Shown piece after piece: positions 46,157 to 56,799 of a stretch of DNA of 64,000 nucleotides. The DNA is from Banduia mediterranea. GTDB lineage: Bacteria; Pseudomonadota; Gammaproteobacteria; Nevskiales; Nevskiaceae. Every line of letters begins with the position of its first letter. Within the stretch, counting starts at the first letter, position 1. Position numbers and translations under genes: made by a program. The notes under the pieces are model-generated. The model saw nothing but the letters and a program-made list of their open reading frames with translations, had not been told where the DNA came from and searched no databases. The stretch spans positions 49,307-113,306 of the forward strand of contig NZ_JAVRIC010000011.1 of assembly GCF_031846245.1 (NCBI RefSeq), written 5' to 3'.

Positions 46157-46738
46157 TCAGGTGCCGCGCCGGTGCAGTCCCTGGGTGGCACGATCCCAGC
46201 CGCCGTCGTAGAGCACACGCATGGCCGCAACGCTGTCTTCGATCGCATCCTCGATGGCGCGTGCGTCGGCGGCGATCGGCTTGCCGAGCACGTAGTCGAG
46301 CACCATGTCCTTGTGTCCGGGGTGGCCGATACCGATGCGCAGGCGGGCATAGTCGGGGCCGAGGCAGCGGTGCAGGTCGCGCAGACCGTTGTGTCCACCA
46401 TGCCCGCCACCGCGCTTGAGGCGCACGGTGCCGGCCGGCAGATCGAGTTCGTCATGCGCAACCAGAACCTGTTGCGGCGCCAGCTTGTAAAACGCGGCCA
46501 ATGCCTGAACCGCGAGCCCGCTGCGGTTCATGAAGGTATCCGGCTTGATCACCCACAGGCGATTGCCGGCGATGTCGAGTTGCGCGACTTCGCCGTGATA
46601 GCGCGATTCGGAACGGAACTGGCCGCCGAAGACGGCGGCCAGTCGGTCCGCAAACCAGAATCCGGCGTTGTGCCGGGTCTGCGCATAGCCGGCCCCGGGG
46701 TTGCCGAGACCGGCGATCAGCCGGATATCCGAAGACAC
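46157..46738 (-). CDS. pth: Peptidyl-tRNA hydrolase
   Basis: A 193-residue enzyme that frees tRNA from peptidyl-tRNA dropped by ribosomes. It has the start IRLIAGLGNPGAGYAQTRHN with the catalytic His in TRHNAG, KPDTFMNRSG, VAHDELDLPAGTVRLKRGGG and HNGLRD. I set the start at a GTG seven bases after the rplY stop; a longer frame runs back inside rplY and is not supported. rplY-pth-ychF is the usual gammaproteobacterial order. Confidence 0.95.
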   Translation of the reverse strand: MSSDIRLIAGLGNPGAGYAQTRHNAGFWFADRLAAVFGGQFRSESRYHGEVAQLDIAGNRLWVIKPDTFMNRSGLAVQALAAFYKLAPQQVLVAHDELDLPAGTVRLKRGGGHGGHNGLRDLHRCLGPDYARLRIGIGHPGHKDMVLDYVLGKPIAADARAIEDAIEDSVAAMRVLYDGGWDRATQGLHRRGT

Positions 46739-46745
46739 GCCGGAA

Positions 46746-47381
46746 TCAGCTGGCCTCGCCTTCTTCACCGCCTTCGGCGGGATCGCCCGCGTCATCGGCG
46801 GCGCTGATGCGCGGCAGGTGGATGGCGGCCACGGCGGCATCGTTGCCGTGCTTGAGTTCAACCAGTTCCACACCTTCGGGCAGCGTCAGCTCGGACATGT
46901 GGACCGATTCGCCCACGTTGAGCTGGGTCACGTCGATCTCGATGAATTCCGGCAGGTTCTGTGGCAGGCATTCGACTTCGATTTCGTTGACCAGATGCTC
47001 AAGCAGACCGCCACCGGTCTTGACGCCCACTGCAATCTCGGCACCCTTGAAGTGAACCGGCACGTGCATGCGGATCGTCTGGTCGTTGCGCACGCGCAGG
47101 AAGTCAGCGTGCATGATGATCGGCTTGGCGGGGTGACGCTGCAGATCCTTGAGGACCGCCTGCTCTTCCTTGTCGCCGACCTTGATGGTCAGGACGTGTG
47201 AGTAAAAGGCTTCGGTCTCGAGGTGCTTGGCAAGCTCACGATGCTCGACGGACAGCTGTTGTACGCTGAGATCGCCACCATAGATGATGGCCGGGACACG
47301 GCCTGCGCGACGCAGGCGGCGGCTCGCACTCGTGCCCTGCGCGTCGCGAACTTCGGCGTTCACGATGAAATTTTCTGACAT
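46746..47381 (-). CDS. rplY: Ribosomal protein bL25, long Ctc form
   Basis: A 211-residue 5S rRNA-binding protein. The N-terminal L25 domain (RDAQGTSASRRLRRAGRVPA) is followed by the C-terminal Ctc domain (VPVHFKGAEIAVGVKTGGGLL) and an acidic tail (ADDAGDPAEGGEEGEAS). This is the longer form, not the short 94-residue Escherichia coli type. It is the first gene of the leftward rplY-pth-ychF group. The prs gene that commonly precedes rplY is not present; a deleted acyl-CoA ligase gene lies there instead. Confidence 0.95.
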   Translation of the reverse strand: MSENFIVNAEVRDAQGTSASRRLRRAGRVPAIIYGGDLSVQQLSVEHRELAKHLETEAFYSHVLTIKVGDKEEQAVLKDLQRHPAKPIIMHADFLRVRNDQTIRMHVPVHFKGAEIAVGVKTGGGLLEHLVNEIEVECLPQNLPEFIEIDVTQLNVGESVHMSELTLPEGVELVELKHGNDAAVAAIHLPRISAADDAGDPAEGGEEGEAS

Positions 47382-47439
47382 GGAAAAACTCCTGTTGGAT
47401 AGTGCCCGCGGCCGCGACCAGCCACGGGGGCGCGGGATT

Positions 47440-47934
47440 CTACACGAATCGCGGACTTTGCTTGGATTGCGGTGCCTTCCCGATCAGGCCGGGCGCCGTT
47501 GTCCCTGGAGGCTGGAGGATGCCGATATGAGCGGCGCCATCGAGTGGTTCGTAGCCGCGCTCACGGTCGAACAGCGCGTTCAGCGGTTCGCCGACCTCGG
47601 CCGGGTCGAAGCCCTGGCGCTTGAGATCGACCTTGCGGTACTTGAAGGTGGATGTGACTTCCTGTTCCGTGCGCAGACGGATGAACAGTGGCACGGCGTA
47701 CTTGGGCAGGCGCGCGAACTCGGCATAGGTCCATGCGCGGTCCTCGAAACGCAGGAACGGCCGCTGCGGCTGGGAACGGGCGAGGGATGCCAGCCTCGCG
47801 CCCACCGACCGGTGCTGGTCGCGGCTCAGCGTGGCGAGATTCCTGGCACCGCGCCGCAGTTGCGGCCATTCCGGCAGGATGCGCAGGCTCTGCCGCGCCA
47901 GGGCGCCGAAGGTGACCGGCGTCGAATCACTCAT
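47440..47934 (-). pseudogene. FATP-type acyl-CoA ligase with large internal in-frame deletion
   Basis: A 164-residue reading frame. The first 75 residues match the N-terminus of long-chain acyl-CoA synthetases of the FATP/FadD6 type (LATLSRDQHRSVGARLASLA, RPFLRFEDRAWTYAEF). The frame then jumps directly to the C-terminal end of the same family (LPKYAVPLFIRLRTEQEVTS, TFKYRKVDLKRQGFDPAEVG, ERGYEPLD). About 430 residues, with the whole ATP-binding core, are missing. The tail after YEPLD (HIGILQPPGTTAPGLIG) is not typical and may follow a frameshift. The product cannot be an active ligase. The start was set before SDSTPVTFGALARQ. Confidence 0.8.
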
Positions 47935-48079
47935 CTTGACTGTGCCTTTTGGAAGATTGGCGGGATCGCGATCAGGATGGGGATCGGCGCCGAGCATGGA
48001 CGGCGGCGGCCGGGCGCGGCAAGCTTGCACCATACGCGACGGTATTGACGCCGTCCCGCGAGTCAATCACGGACCACCG

Positions 48080-48601
48080 ATGCTGAGAACCCTGAAGCTG
48101 TGGGCGCGACCACGGCGCGTGCACATGCCGGTCGGCGGCACATCCGAACTGCGGATGCGGGTCTGGCCGCAGGAGATCGATCTCAACCTGCACATGAACA
48201 ACGGCCGCTACTTCAGGGTGGCCGATCTCGGCCGGCTCGACTGGTGGCTGGAGACCGGTGTGTGGTGGCCAGCGATCCGGCGTGGCTGGCGGCCGGTGGC
48301 CGGCGGCGCGGACGCTCGCTTTCTCAAATCCCTGCAACCGTTCCAGGCGTACCGCTTGCAGACGCGGATGCTGGGCTGGAACGACAAATGGTTCTTCGCC
48401 GAGCATCGCTTCGTGTGCAAGGGGCAGGTCTGGGCGGTGATCAATGTGCGCTACCTGTTCGTGGCCAAGGGGCCGCGACCCACGCCGGCCGAGGTGCTGG
48501 CCCTGGTCGGGCACACCGAGCCATCGCCAGCGCTGCCGGACTGGATACAGCTCTGGGACGATGCCCAGACGCGCCTGACCCGCAGCATCCGCTCGCGTTG
48601 A
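48080..48601 (+). CDS. Acyl-CoA thioesterase-like protein (4HBT_2)
   Basis: A 173-residue hotdog-fold protein. Motifs are EIDLNLHMNNGRYFRVADLGRLDWW, with the N-terminal catalytic region of 4-hydroxybenzoyl-CoA thioesterase-like enzymes (DxxxHxNNxxY), and the strand WFFAEHRFVCKGQVWAVINV. It hydrolyses acyl-CoA or related thioesters; the substrate is unknown. It is divergent from the deleted acyl-CoA ligase and lies 32 bases before fadH, so lipid metabolism is likely. Confidence 0.82.
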   Translation: MLRTLKLWARPRRVHMPVGGTSELRMRVWPQEIDLNLHMNNGRYFRVADLGRLDWWLETGVWWPAIRRGWRPVAGGADARFLKSLQPFQAYRLQTRMLGWNDKWFFAEHRFVCKGQVWAVINVRYLFVAKGPRPTPAEVLALVGHTEPSPALPDWIQLWDDAQTRLTRSIRSR

Positions 48602-48621
48602 GCCCATTCCTGCCAAAATGA

Positions 48622-50682
<2,061 letters not shown>

Positions 50683-50707
50683 GGCTTACGTGTCGCCGTG
50701 GCGTTGC

Positions 50708-51622
50708 TCAGGCGCGCGGATCGAAGTCCTTGAAGCGTTCGGCCATGTCCCGATAGAACTGTTTTTGTTCGTCGAGTTCGGCCGGCGGCAATACCACCGA
50801 CAGCGTCACGATCTGGTCGCCGGCCGGCGTGCCGGGCAGGCCTCGTCCCTTGAGGCGCAGCTTGCGCCCGTTCTGGGCGTTGGCGGGAATCTTGAGTTGC
50901 ACACTGCCGCCCAGCGTGGGCACAGGCACGCTCTGACCCAGGGCCGCTTCCCAGGGCGCGATCGGTACGGTGACGTGGATGTCTCGTCCCTGTGCACTGA
51001 ACTGCGGATCGGCCCTGAAGTCGATTTCAAGCAGCAGGTCGCCGCCGCGCAGACCCTGGCCATTCAGGCGGATCGTCTGGCCGGCGGTCACGCCCTTGGG
51101 TATCCGCACCGACAAGGTCTTGCCGTTGACGCCGATGCTCTTCTGCGCGCCGTTGAACGAATCTTCCAGCTGAATCTGGACCTTGGCGCGTTGATCCTCA
51201 CGGCCGGCGAAGCCACCGCCGAAGTCCTCGAAACTGCGTGAACCGCCGAAGCCGGCGCCGCCGCCCATGCCGCCGCCCATGCCGCCGCCGAACAGGTCCG
51301 AGAAGAAGTCCGAGAATCCGCCCATGTCTTCAGGCCGGGCGCGGCCGGCACCGCCGCCGAAATTGGGTTGCCAGCCTGGCGGGGGCGTGAAGTTCTGGCC
51401 GGCCTTCCAGTTTGGACCGAGCTGATCGTAGGCGCGACGTTTCTTGTCATCCGACAGGACTTCGTAGGCTTCGCTGACTTCCTTGAACCGGTTTTCGGCG
51501 CCGGCGGCCTTGTTCTTGTCAGGGTGGAATTCGCCCGCGAGCTTTCGATAGGCACGCTTGATCTCGCCGGCTGGCGCGCCGCGTTCCACGCCGAGAATCT
51601 TGTAGTAATCCTTGTACTCCAC
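50708..51622 (-). CDS. cbpA: DnaJ-family co-chaperone CbpA
   Basis: A 304-residue type B J-protein. The J domain contains [12 protein letters not shown], the HPD motif (HPDKNKAAG) and RRAYDQLG. A Gly/Met/Phe-rich linker has [16 protein letters not shown]. Two C-terminal substrate-binding domains follow ([20 protein letters not shown]). There is no zinc-finger domain, as in CbpA. The start was set at a GTG before EYKDYY, eight bases after GGAGAG; the TTG start of the longer frame overlaps that ribosome site. It lies 66 bases after hsp20, with a terminator between. Confidence 0.92.
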   Translation of the reverse strand: MEYKDYYKILGVERGAPAGEIKRAYRKLAGEFHPDKNKAAGAENRFKEVSEAYEVLSDDKKRRAYDQLGPNWKAGQNFTPPPGWQPNFGGGAGRARPEDMGGFSDFFSDLFGGGMGGGMGGGAGFGGSRSFEDFGGGFAGREDQRAKVQIQLEDSFNGAQKSIGVNGKTLSVRIPKGVTAGQTIRLNGQGLRGGDLLLEIDFRADPQFSAQGRDIHVTVPIAPWEAALGQSVPVPTLGGSVQLKIPANAQNGRKLRLKGRGLPGTPAGDQIVTLSVVLPPAELDEQKQFYRDMAERFKDFDPRA

Positions 51623-51640
51623 AGACACGCTCTCCAAAAA

Positions 51641-51667
51641 AAGCGGGGCGCTTCACGCGCCCCGCTT
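51641..51667 (-). terminator. Rho-independent terminator between hsp20 and cbpA
   Basis: On the minus strand an 11-bp perfect stem (arms 51667-51657 and 51651-51641, AAGCGGGGCGC and its complement) with a 5-base loop is followed by seven Ts (51642-51636). It starts 22 bases after the hsp20 stop and ends just before the cbpA ribosome site, so cbpA would be read only by read-through or from its own promoter. Confidence 0.88.
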
Positions 51668-51688
51668 AATCACACCATCTTCCCTTGC

Positions 51689-52123
51689 TCAGGCGCTGAC
51701 CGCAATCCGGCGGGGCTGGGAGGCGGCGCGCTTGGGAATGCCGATCTCCAGCACACCGTTCCGGCCGTTGGCGGTGACGCCTTCGGCGTCGGCCGTGTCC
51801 GGCAAGGTGAATCGGCGGTGGAAGCGGCCCGATGCACGTTCCATGCGGCGACGTTCCGCGCCTTCGGGTTTCTCAGCTTCGGCGCGCGAGCCGGCAATCG
51901 TCAGTACACCCTTCTCAAGGGTCACTTCGATGCTGGTCGGGTCCACGCCGGGCACGTCGATGTACAGCGCAAAACGGTCGGCATATTCCTCGATGTCGAC
52001 CGGCGGAACCCAGTCGGCGGTGGCGCCACTGGTGTCGTTGGTGGCGGCACGGTCAAACATTTTGTTCACTTCCTGCCACAGGTCACGGTGCAGGGACCAG
52101 GGTTCATATCGTGCGACGTTCAT
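51689..52123 (-). CDS. Small heat-shock protein, Hsp20 family
   Basis: A 144-residue alpha-crystallin-type holdase chaperone. The alpha-crystallin domain spans about 40-135 (PPVDIEEYADRFALYIDVPG, GVLTIAGSRAEAEK, FHRRFTLPDTADAEGVTANG, NGVLEIGIPKR). A C-terminal I-x-V motif (RRIAVSA) is present for oligomer contacts. The start was set before NVARYEPW because GGAGG lies eight bases upstream. A strong sigma-32 promoter is about 60 bases upstream. Confidence 0.94.
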   Translation of the reverse strand: MNVARYEPWSLHRDLWQEVNKMFDRAATNDTSGATADWVPPVDIEEYADRFALYIDVPGVDPTSIEVTLEKGVLTIAGSRAEAEKPEGAERRRMERASGRFHRRFTLPDTADAEGVTANGRNGVLEIGIPKRAASQPRRIAVSA

Positions 52124-52181
52124 GGCTGTTGCCTCCAATTGATGCTGCCAATCGAAGCAGCGGTTGATTACGTCACAGAAG

Positions 52182-52207
52182 ATGGGGCTGAGGGCATCTT
52201 TTTCAAG
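52182..52207 (-). promoter_or_regulatory. Sigma-32 heat-shock promoter for hsp20
   Basis: On the minus strand, CTTGAAA (52207-52201) and CCCCAT (52187-52182) are separated by 13 bases. This matches the sigma-32 (RpoH) consensus at all positions of both elements. The distance to the hsp20 ATG at 52123 leaves a leader of about 50 bases. Confidence 0.88.
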
Positions 52208-52278
52208 AGCCGGCGTGCCGGTCTGGCTGGCGCTTGTCGCTATACTTGCGCCCCTTTTTTGTTTTTGCCCGCCCCGCC

Positions 52279-53637
52279 GTGACTACTGACGCCCCGCGCA
52301 GGTCCGAAGCCGCCGATTGGCGCATTGATTCGTGGCAGTCGCGTGTCGCCACGCAGCAGCCGAACTATCCGGATGCCTCCGCCCTCCAGGCGACGCTGGG
52401 CAAGCTGAGCCGGCTGCCGCCGCTGGTCACGTCCTGGGAAGTCGACGCCCTGCGCACGCATCTCGCCGATGCCCAGGCCGGGCGCGCCTTCGTGCTGCAG
52501 GGCGGCGACTGCGCCGAGTCCTTCGCCGATTGCACGCCGGACATCATCACCAACCGTCTCAAGGTCTTGCTGCAGATGTCCCTGGTGCTGGTGCATGGAC
52601 TGTCGACGCGTGTGGTTCGACTGGGACGATTCGCCGGCCAGTACGCCAAGCCGCGCTCGGCCGATCTGGAAACCCGCGACGGCGTCACCTTGCCGTCCTA
52701 TCGCGGCGATCTGGTCAACGCGCCCGAGTTCACGCCGGAAGCACGCATACCTGATCCGCGGCGACTGATCGAAGGTCACGCCAATTCGGCGATGACGATC
52801 AACTTCGTGCGCGGTCTGGTCGACGGCGGCTTTGCCGACCTGCACCACCCGGAATACTGGAACCTGTCGTGGATGCCGCATTCGCCGCTGGCCAAGGCCT
52901 ATCGCGAACGCGTGGAGTCCATCGGCCGTTCGCTGCGCTTCATGGAGACCCTGGCCGGACAGGAGATTCACGAATTCAATCGGGTGGATTTCTACACTTC
53001 ACACGAGGCGCTGCTGCTCTACTACGAACAGGCGCAGACCCGGCTGGTGCCGCGCAAGCCGGGCCATTACAACCTGTCCACGCATTTTCCCTGGATCGGA
53101 CTGCGTACCGCCGATCTGGACGGTGCGCATGTCGAATACATGCGCGGCATCCGCAACCCCGTGGGCGTCAAGGTCGGCCCGGGCGTGTCGCCGGACGGGT
53201 TGCGCGCGCTGTGCGATCGCCTCGATCCGACGCACGAACCGGGTCGACTCACGCTGATCAGCCGCATGGGTTCCGACAAGATCGCCGAAGGCCTGCCACC
53301 GCTGATCGAGGCGGTGCGCGATCGCCCGGTGCTGTGGATGGCCGACCCCATGCACGGCAACACGATCTCAACCGGAAACGGTCTCAAGACGCGTCCGTTC
53401 GAGCGCATACAGGCCGAGTTGCTGTCGGCCTTCGAGGTGCATCAGGCGCACGGCTCGCGTCTCGGCGGTGTGCATCTGGAGCTGACCGGAGAAGACGTGA
53501 CCGAATGCACCGGCGGTGCTCGGCAGTTATCGGAAACCGATCTGGAACGCGCCTACCGCTCGAATGTCGATCCACGGCTCAACTACGAACAGGCCCTGGA
53601 AATGGCGCTGACGATCGTGGACCGCTGCGGTACCTGA
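52279..53637 (+). CDS. Class II DAHP synthase
   Basis: A 452-residue 3-deoxy-D-arabino-heptulosonate 7-phosphate synthase, the first enzyme of aromatic amino acid synthesis, of the plant/Mycobacterium-like class II. Motifs: FVLQGGDCAESFADC, TRVVRLGRFAGQYAKPRS, FYTSHEALLLYYEQA, TLISRMGSDKI and MADPMHGNTISTGNGLKTR (metal and phosphate ligands). The start was set at the GTG before TTDAPRRSEAADW. A -10-like TATACT at 52241-52246 lies upstream; no good -35 was seen. It converges with the yedA-like gene, two bases apart. Confidence 0.93.
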   Translation: MTTDAPRRSEAADWRIDSWQSRVATQQPNYPDASALQATLGKLSRLPPLVTSWEVDALRTHLADAQAGRAFVLQGGDCAESFADCTPDIITNRLKVLLQMSLVLVHGLSTRVVRLGRFAGQYAKPRSADLETRDGVTLPSYRGDLVNAPEFTPEARIPDPRRLIEGHANSAMTINFVRGLVDGGFADLHHPEYWNLSWMPHSPLAKAYRERVESIGRSLRFMETLAGQEIHEFNRVDFYTSHEALLLYYEQAQTRLVPRKPGHYNLSTHFPWIGLRTADLDGAHVEYMRGIRNPVGVKVGPGVSPDGLRALCDRLDPTHEPGRLTLISRMGSDKIAEGLPPLIEAVRDRPVLWMADPMHGNTISTGNGLKTRPFERIQAELLSAFEVHQAHGSRLGGVHLELTGEDVTECTGGARQLSETDLERAYRSNVDPRLNYEQALEMALTIVDRCGT

Positions 53638-53638
53638 G

Positions 53639-54532
53639 TCAGGTGCTGCGCCGCCACCCGAGCACGATCATCACCACGCCGGACAGCACGCAGCCGATCG
53701 CGATCCATTCGTTCGGCAGGATCACTTCGCCAGCGAAGCTCACGCCCAACAGCACTGCAACCACCGGATTGACGTAAGCGTAGCTGGTGGTCAGTGCCGG
53801 CGCCACATTCTGCATCAGATAGACGTAGGCGCTGTAGGCGACGAGGCTGCCGAACACCGTCAGATAGGCAAGCGCGAGCAAGGCCTGCGGCGACACGTCC
53901 AGGCGCCAGCTTTCGCCGCGTGCGGCGCTGCCGATGAAGAACAGCAGGCCGGCGCACAGCATCTGGCAGGCGCTGTTCATCAGTCCGCCCGGCAGCGCCA
54001 GGCGACGGGAATAGACCGTACCGAAGGCCCAGCTCACCGAGGCAAACATCAGCAGGCCGGCCGATACCGGATTGGCGGCGAAGTCGCCGCCCAGGTTGAG
54101 CAGCACGATGCCGCCGAAGCCCAGCGCCAGCCCGATCCATTGAAACCGACCGGGCCATTCGCCCCCCAGGCCGGCGATCAGGCTGGCCCACAGCGGCACG
54201 GTGGCCACCGCCGTGGCGGCCAGGCCGGAGCCCACGGACTGCTGTGCCAGCACCACCCCGCCATTGCCGAAGCACAGCATCAGCAGGCCGATCAAGGCAG
54301 TGCCGGCCCATTGTCGGGCGCTCGGAGCGGGACGGCCGCGCAGGCGCAGCACCGTGTAGAGAATCGCGCCGGCGATCGAAAAGCGCAGGCCCGGGAAAAA
54401 CAGGGGCGGAAAGCCTTGCAGCGCGAAGTGGATCGCGAGATAGGTCGAGCCCCAGACGAAGTAGACGGTCGCCATCGCCAGGATGGCGGTGGCGCTCGGC
54501 TCATTGCGGCGCGACGGTGCCTGCGTGCTCAT
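53639..54532 (-). CDS. yedA: YedA-like drug/metabolite exporter (EamA family)
   Basis: A 297-residue inner-membrane protein with ten predicted helices in two EamA repeats. The first has YFVWGSTYLAIHFALQGFPP and the second SVSWAFGTVYSRRLALPGG. VAPALTTSYAYVNPVVAVLLG near the end is typical of DMT exporters of the YedA type. The substrate is unknown; members of the family export amino acids or small metabolites. Confidence 0.88.
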   Translation of the reverse strand: MSTQAPSRRNEPSATAILAMATVYFVWGSTYLAIHFALQGFPPLFFPGLRFSIAGAILYTVLRLRGRPAPSARQWAGTALIGLLMLCFGNGGVVLAQQSVGSGLAATAVATVPLWASLIAGLGGEWPGRFQWIGLALGFGGIVLLNLGGDFAANPVSAGLLMFASVSWAFGTVYSRRLALPGGLMNSACQMLCAGLLFFIGSAARGESWRLDVSPQALLALAYLTVFGSLVAYSAYVYLMQNVAPALTTSYAYVNPVVAVLLGVSFAGEVILPNEWIAIGCVLSGVVMIVLGWRRST

Positions 54533-54625
54533 GGATGAGGCTCTGCGCGGCGGAAAGGCGGCGCATTGTAGCGGAGCCTTGTATACGGCCCGCAGCTACG
54601 CGCGCCGAGCGGCGCTCGGGAATTT

Positions 54626-55762
54626 CTACACCGCTTGTTGCGTCCGCGCGTGGTCGCCGTAGCCGAAATGACCGGCCGTTTCGCCGGTGAGCCGGGCGAC
54701 GGTCTGCATGTCCTCGTCCGCCAGCGGCGTGGCCGAGGACGAGGGCCGCAGGCGCGCCGCGGCGCTCTCCAGCAGCTTGCTGCCGGGATCGAGCCGGCAG
54801 TGCGAAAACAGTTTGCCCAGGGTTTCGCGCGGCGCTGCGCAGAGGTCCTCGTGACGGACCACGATGCAGGCCTCACGCAGGGCCGGTGAGGCGTCCAGCC
54901 GTTGTGCGATGAAGCGGTGTACGTCGTCCCACAGACGCGCCAGACCTTCGACCTCACGCCCTTCGACCCAGGCCTGCAGGATGGACGCGGCCTGTGAGCC
55001 TTCACCGATGTTGACGGGGCGGCGATCAAGCCCGAATTCGTAGTGACCGACACGCTGCATGTAGCGCAGGGCGCGCGGGTCTTCGCGGTGCAGTTTGCAG
55101 AAGCGTGTGTGCTGACTTTTGAGCGAGGCGATATGCGCTGCCGGCTCGCGCACCGGAATCACGAAGCGCGCGTCCGGAAACAGCCTGAGCAGGTATTCCA
55201 GGCGCGTGATGTTGTAGTTGCCCTTGGCCAGATAGCGTGAACCTCGACGCAGCCACAGCATCTTGCGCAGATGGTTGCGGTAGAAGTGCTCGAACTTCGG
55301 TGCCTCGGTGCTGGCATCCAGCACATTGCTGCGCAGCGCGCTGTGCAGCTCCGGGAAGAAGGCCATCCACACCGGTTCTTCCACCGCCTCGGGGCTGTCC
55401 GGCGAGACCTCGATGCCGTCGCCATGGGCACGCTCGATCTTCTGCTCCTGTCCGCTGCGCGAGCGGTCGAGAAACCAGTTCCAGAAGAACGGCGTCAGCA
55501 CCAGCGGGAAGTCCTTGTAGGCGTGCGTCGCACACTGTTCGTGTTCGGCCAGGATTTCCAGAAGGATGGTGCTGCCGGAGCGGGCCAGTCCGCTGACGTA
55601 GATCGGCGCCTCGGCCTTGATGCCGGAAATCCTGTCGTCGAGTACCGAGCTTTCGAGATTGCCCATGCGCACCCAGAAACCCGGGTGCTGGTTGACCGAT
55701 TTTCCGAGCCAGTCGACCCAGCCCGGAACTTCGAATTCGGATGTCCTGCCGGCTTCGCTCAT
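54626..55762 (-). CDS. Sulfotransferase family protein
   Basis: A 378-residue protein of the Sulfotransfer_3 type. The phosphosulfate loop is intact (YVSGLARSGSTILLEILAEH, about 55-74). The 3'-phosphate strand is RFVIPVREPAAHIASLKSQH, and CIVVRHEDLCAAPRETLGKL follows. It should transfer sulfate from PAPS to an unknown acceptor. The start was set before SEAGRTSEF; the upstream extension is a Ser/Arg-rich shadow. It is the last gene of a four-gene leftward operon, 19 bases after the membrane protein gene. Confidence 0.85.
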   Translation of the reverse strand: MSEAGRTSEFEVPGWVDWLGKSVNQHPGFWVRMGNLESSVLDDRISGIKAEAPIYVSGLARSGSTILLEILAEHEQCATHAYKDFPLVLTPFFWNWFLDRSRSGQEQKIERAHGDGIEVSPDSPEAVEEPVWMAFFPELHSALRSNVLDASTEAPKFEHFYRNHLRKMLWLRRGSRYLAKGNYNITRLEYLLRLFPDARFVIPVREPAAHIASLKSQHTRFCKLHREDPRALRYMQRVGHYEFGLDRRPVNIGEGSQAASILQAWVEGREVEGLARLWDDVHRFIAQRLDASPALREACIVVRHEDLCAAPRETLGKLFSHCRLDPGSKLLESAAARLRPSSSATPLADEDMQTVARLTGETAGHFGYGDHARTQQAV

Positions 55763-55781
55763 GCGATCGCCCTCGCGTGTT

Positions 55782-56519
55782 TTATTCGATGCGGAAGCCG
55801 AGCTTGAGCCCGAGCGCGCCGATGGTGACCGCCAGGATGAAGCTGAACTCCCAGCCGCGCAGCCAGCCCGGACCGAAGCCGAGGTAGTGCCTTTCCGGCA
55901 ATTCGATCTCGACGGCATCCACGGCCAGATCCTCTGGCAGATAGCCGGCCGGATTACCGATCAGGGCATTCCACCAGGCACGTTTGTGCAGCACCGGCAC
56001 GGGCTTGTCCATGGCATGGTCTTCCAGCGTGCTGCCGGATTCGTCGGTGATCAGGACATGGGCCGTCTTGTCCGAACCCGGCACCGAGGCCCATTGCGCG
56101 CTGTAGCCCTGTTGCGGGTGCGTGCGGGTTTCGACGGTGGCGCCGGGCGCCGGCCACGAATAGCCGTAGGCCGTGCTCATCCAGGCCAGCAGGCACAGCA
56201 CCGGTGCCATCGCGATCACGGCCGGTATCACCACGATGCCGGCCTGCTTGAACGCGAGCCCGAGCATGCGCCGCATCATCGGCGTGGCTTCGGAGAATTC
56301 GCCGTCGAAGCTGTTCAGCGCCCGCTGCGCTTCGGCCAGCTCGCGTTTGGTCGCGGAAATACGCTTCTGCGGAGACAGCAACCAGTACAGTCCCATCGAG
56401 GCGACACCGCCGACCACGCCCCAGATCCAGAGTCGGAGCGTGGCCGGAACGGCACCACTGCTGGCGCCATCGATCCAGTAGAACAGCGGTGCCGGCAGGT
56501 CGAGAAGGCCCATGCTCAC
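55782..56519 (-). CDS. Membrane protein of unknown function in sulfotransferase operon
   Basis: A 245-residue protein with about three hydrophobic segments: LRLWIWGVVGGVASMGLYWL (about 30-48), IVVIPAVIAMAPVLCLLAWM (about 95-114) and FSFILAVTIGALGLKLGF at the end. Between the first two lies a charged helix (KRISATKRELAEAQRALNSFD). A periplasmic region of about 100 residues follows the second. The 'charged helix then KQ-x-P helix' plan recalls DUF106/EMC3-type insertase relatives of YidC, but the likeness is weak and I would not name it so. It lies four bases after the 90-residue gene. Confidence 0.7.
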   Translation of the reverse strand: MSMGLLDLPAPLFYWIDGASSGAVPATLRLWIWGVVGGVASMGLYWLLSPQKRISATKRELAEAQRALNSFDGEFSEATPMMRRMLGLAFKQAGIVVIPAVIAMAPVLCLLAWMSTAYGYSWPAPGATVETRTHPQQGYSAQWASVPGSDKTAHVLITDESGSTLEDHAMDKPVPVLHKRAWWNALIGNPAGYLPEDLAVDAVEIELPERHYLGFGPGWLRGWEFSFILAVTIGALGLKLGFRIE

Positions 56520-56523
56520 CGGC

Positions 56524-56796
56524 TTACGGCGCCTGTTTGTCGTTGGTGGCGCTGTTGTCCTTGCCGTTGTTGGCGGCCGCCTTGCGCTGCTTGAGCATCT
56601 TGCGCACCGGCCACATCACGATGAACGCCACGGCCGCGAAGATCGCGGCGACCAACGCCCACAGGGCGCTGAGCAGGCTCAGGCCGGCGCCGGGGCCGAC
56701 GTAGGCCTGGGCCGGAACGGCAACCACGGCGAGGGCCAGGGCCAGCGGGGCGAGTTGGGCGACACGACGGCTCAGGTTCGGATTTTGGGCTTTCAT
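56524..56796 (-). CDS. Small YVGPGAG membrane protein
   Basis: A 90-residue protein with a signal-like N-terminal helix (LAPLALALAVVAVPAQA), then the motif AYVGPGAGLSLLSALWALV running into a membrane helix (AAIFAAVAFIVMWPVRKMLK). A basic segment and a polar tail (AANNGKDNSATNDKQAP) finish it. The Y(V/I)GPGAG motif is shared by small unnamed proteins in many Proteobacteria. It sits between the arylsulfotransferase-like and membrane protein genes with gaps of three and four bases. Function unknown; a small accessory subunit is inference. Confidence 0.75.
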   Translation of the reverse strand: MKAQNPNLSRRVAQLAPLALALAVVAVPAQAYVGPGAGLSLLSALWALVAAIFAAVAFIVMWPVRKMLKQRKAAANNGKDNSATNDKQAP

Positions 56797-56799
56797 GAT

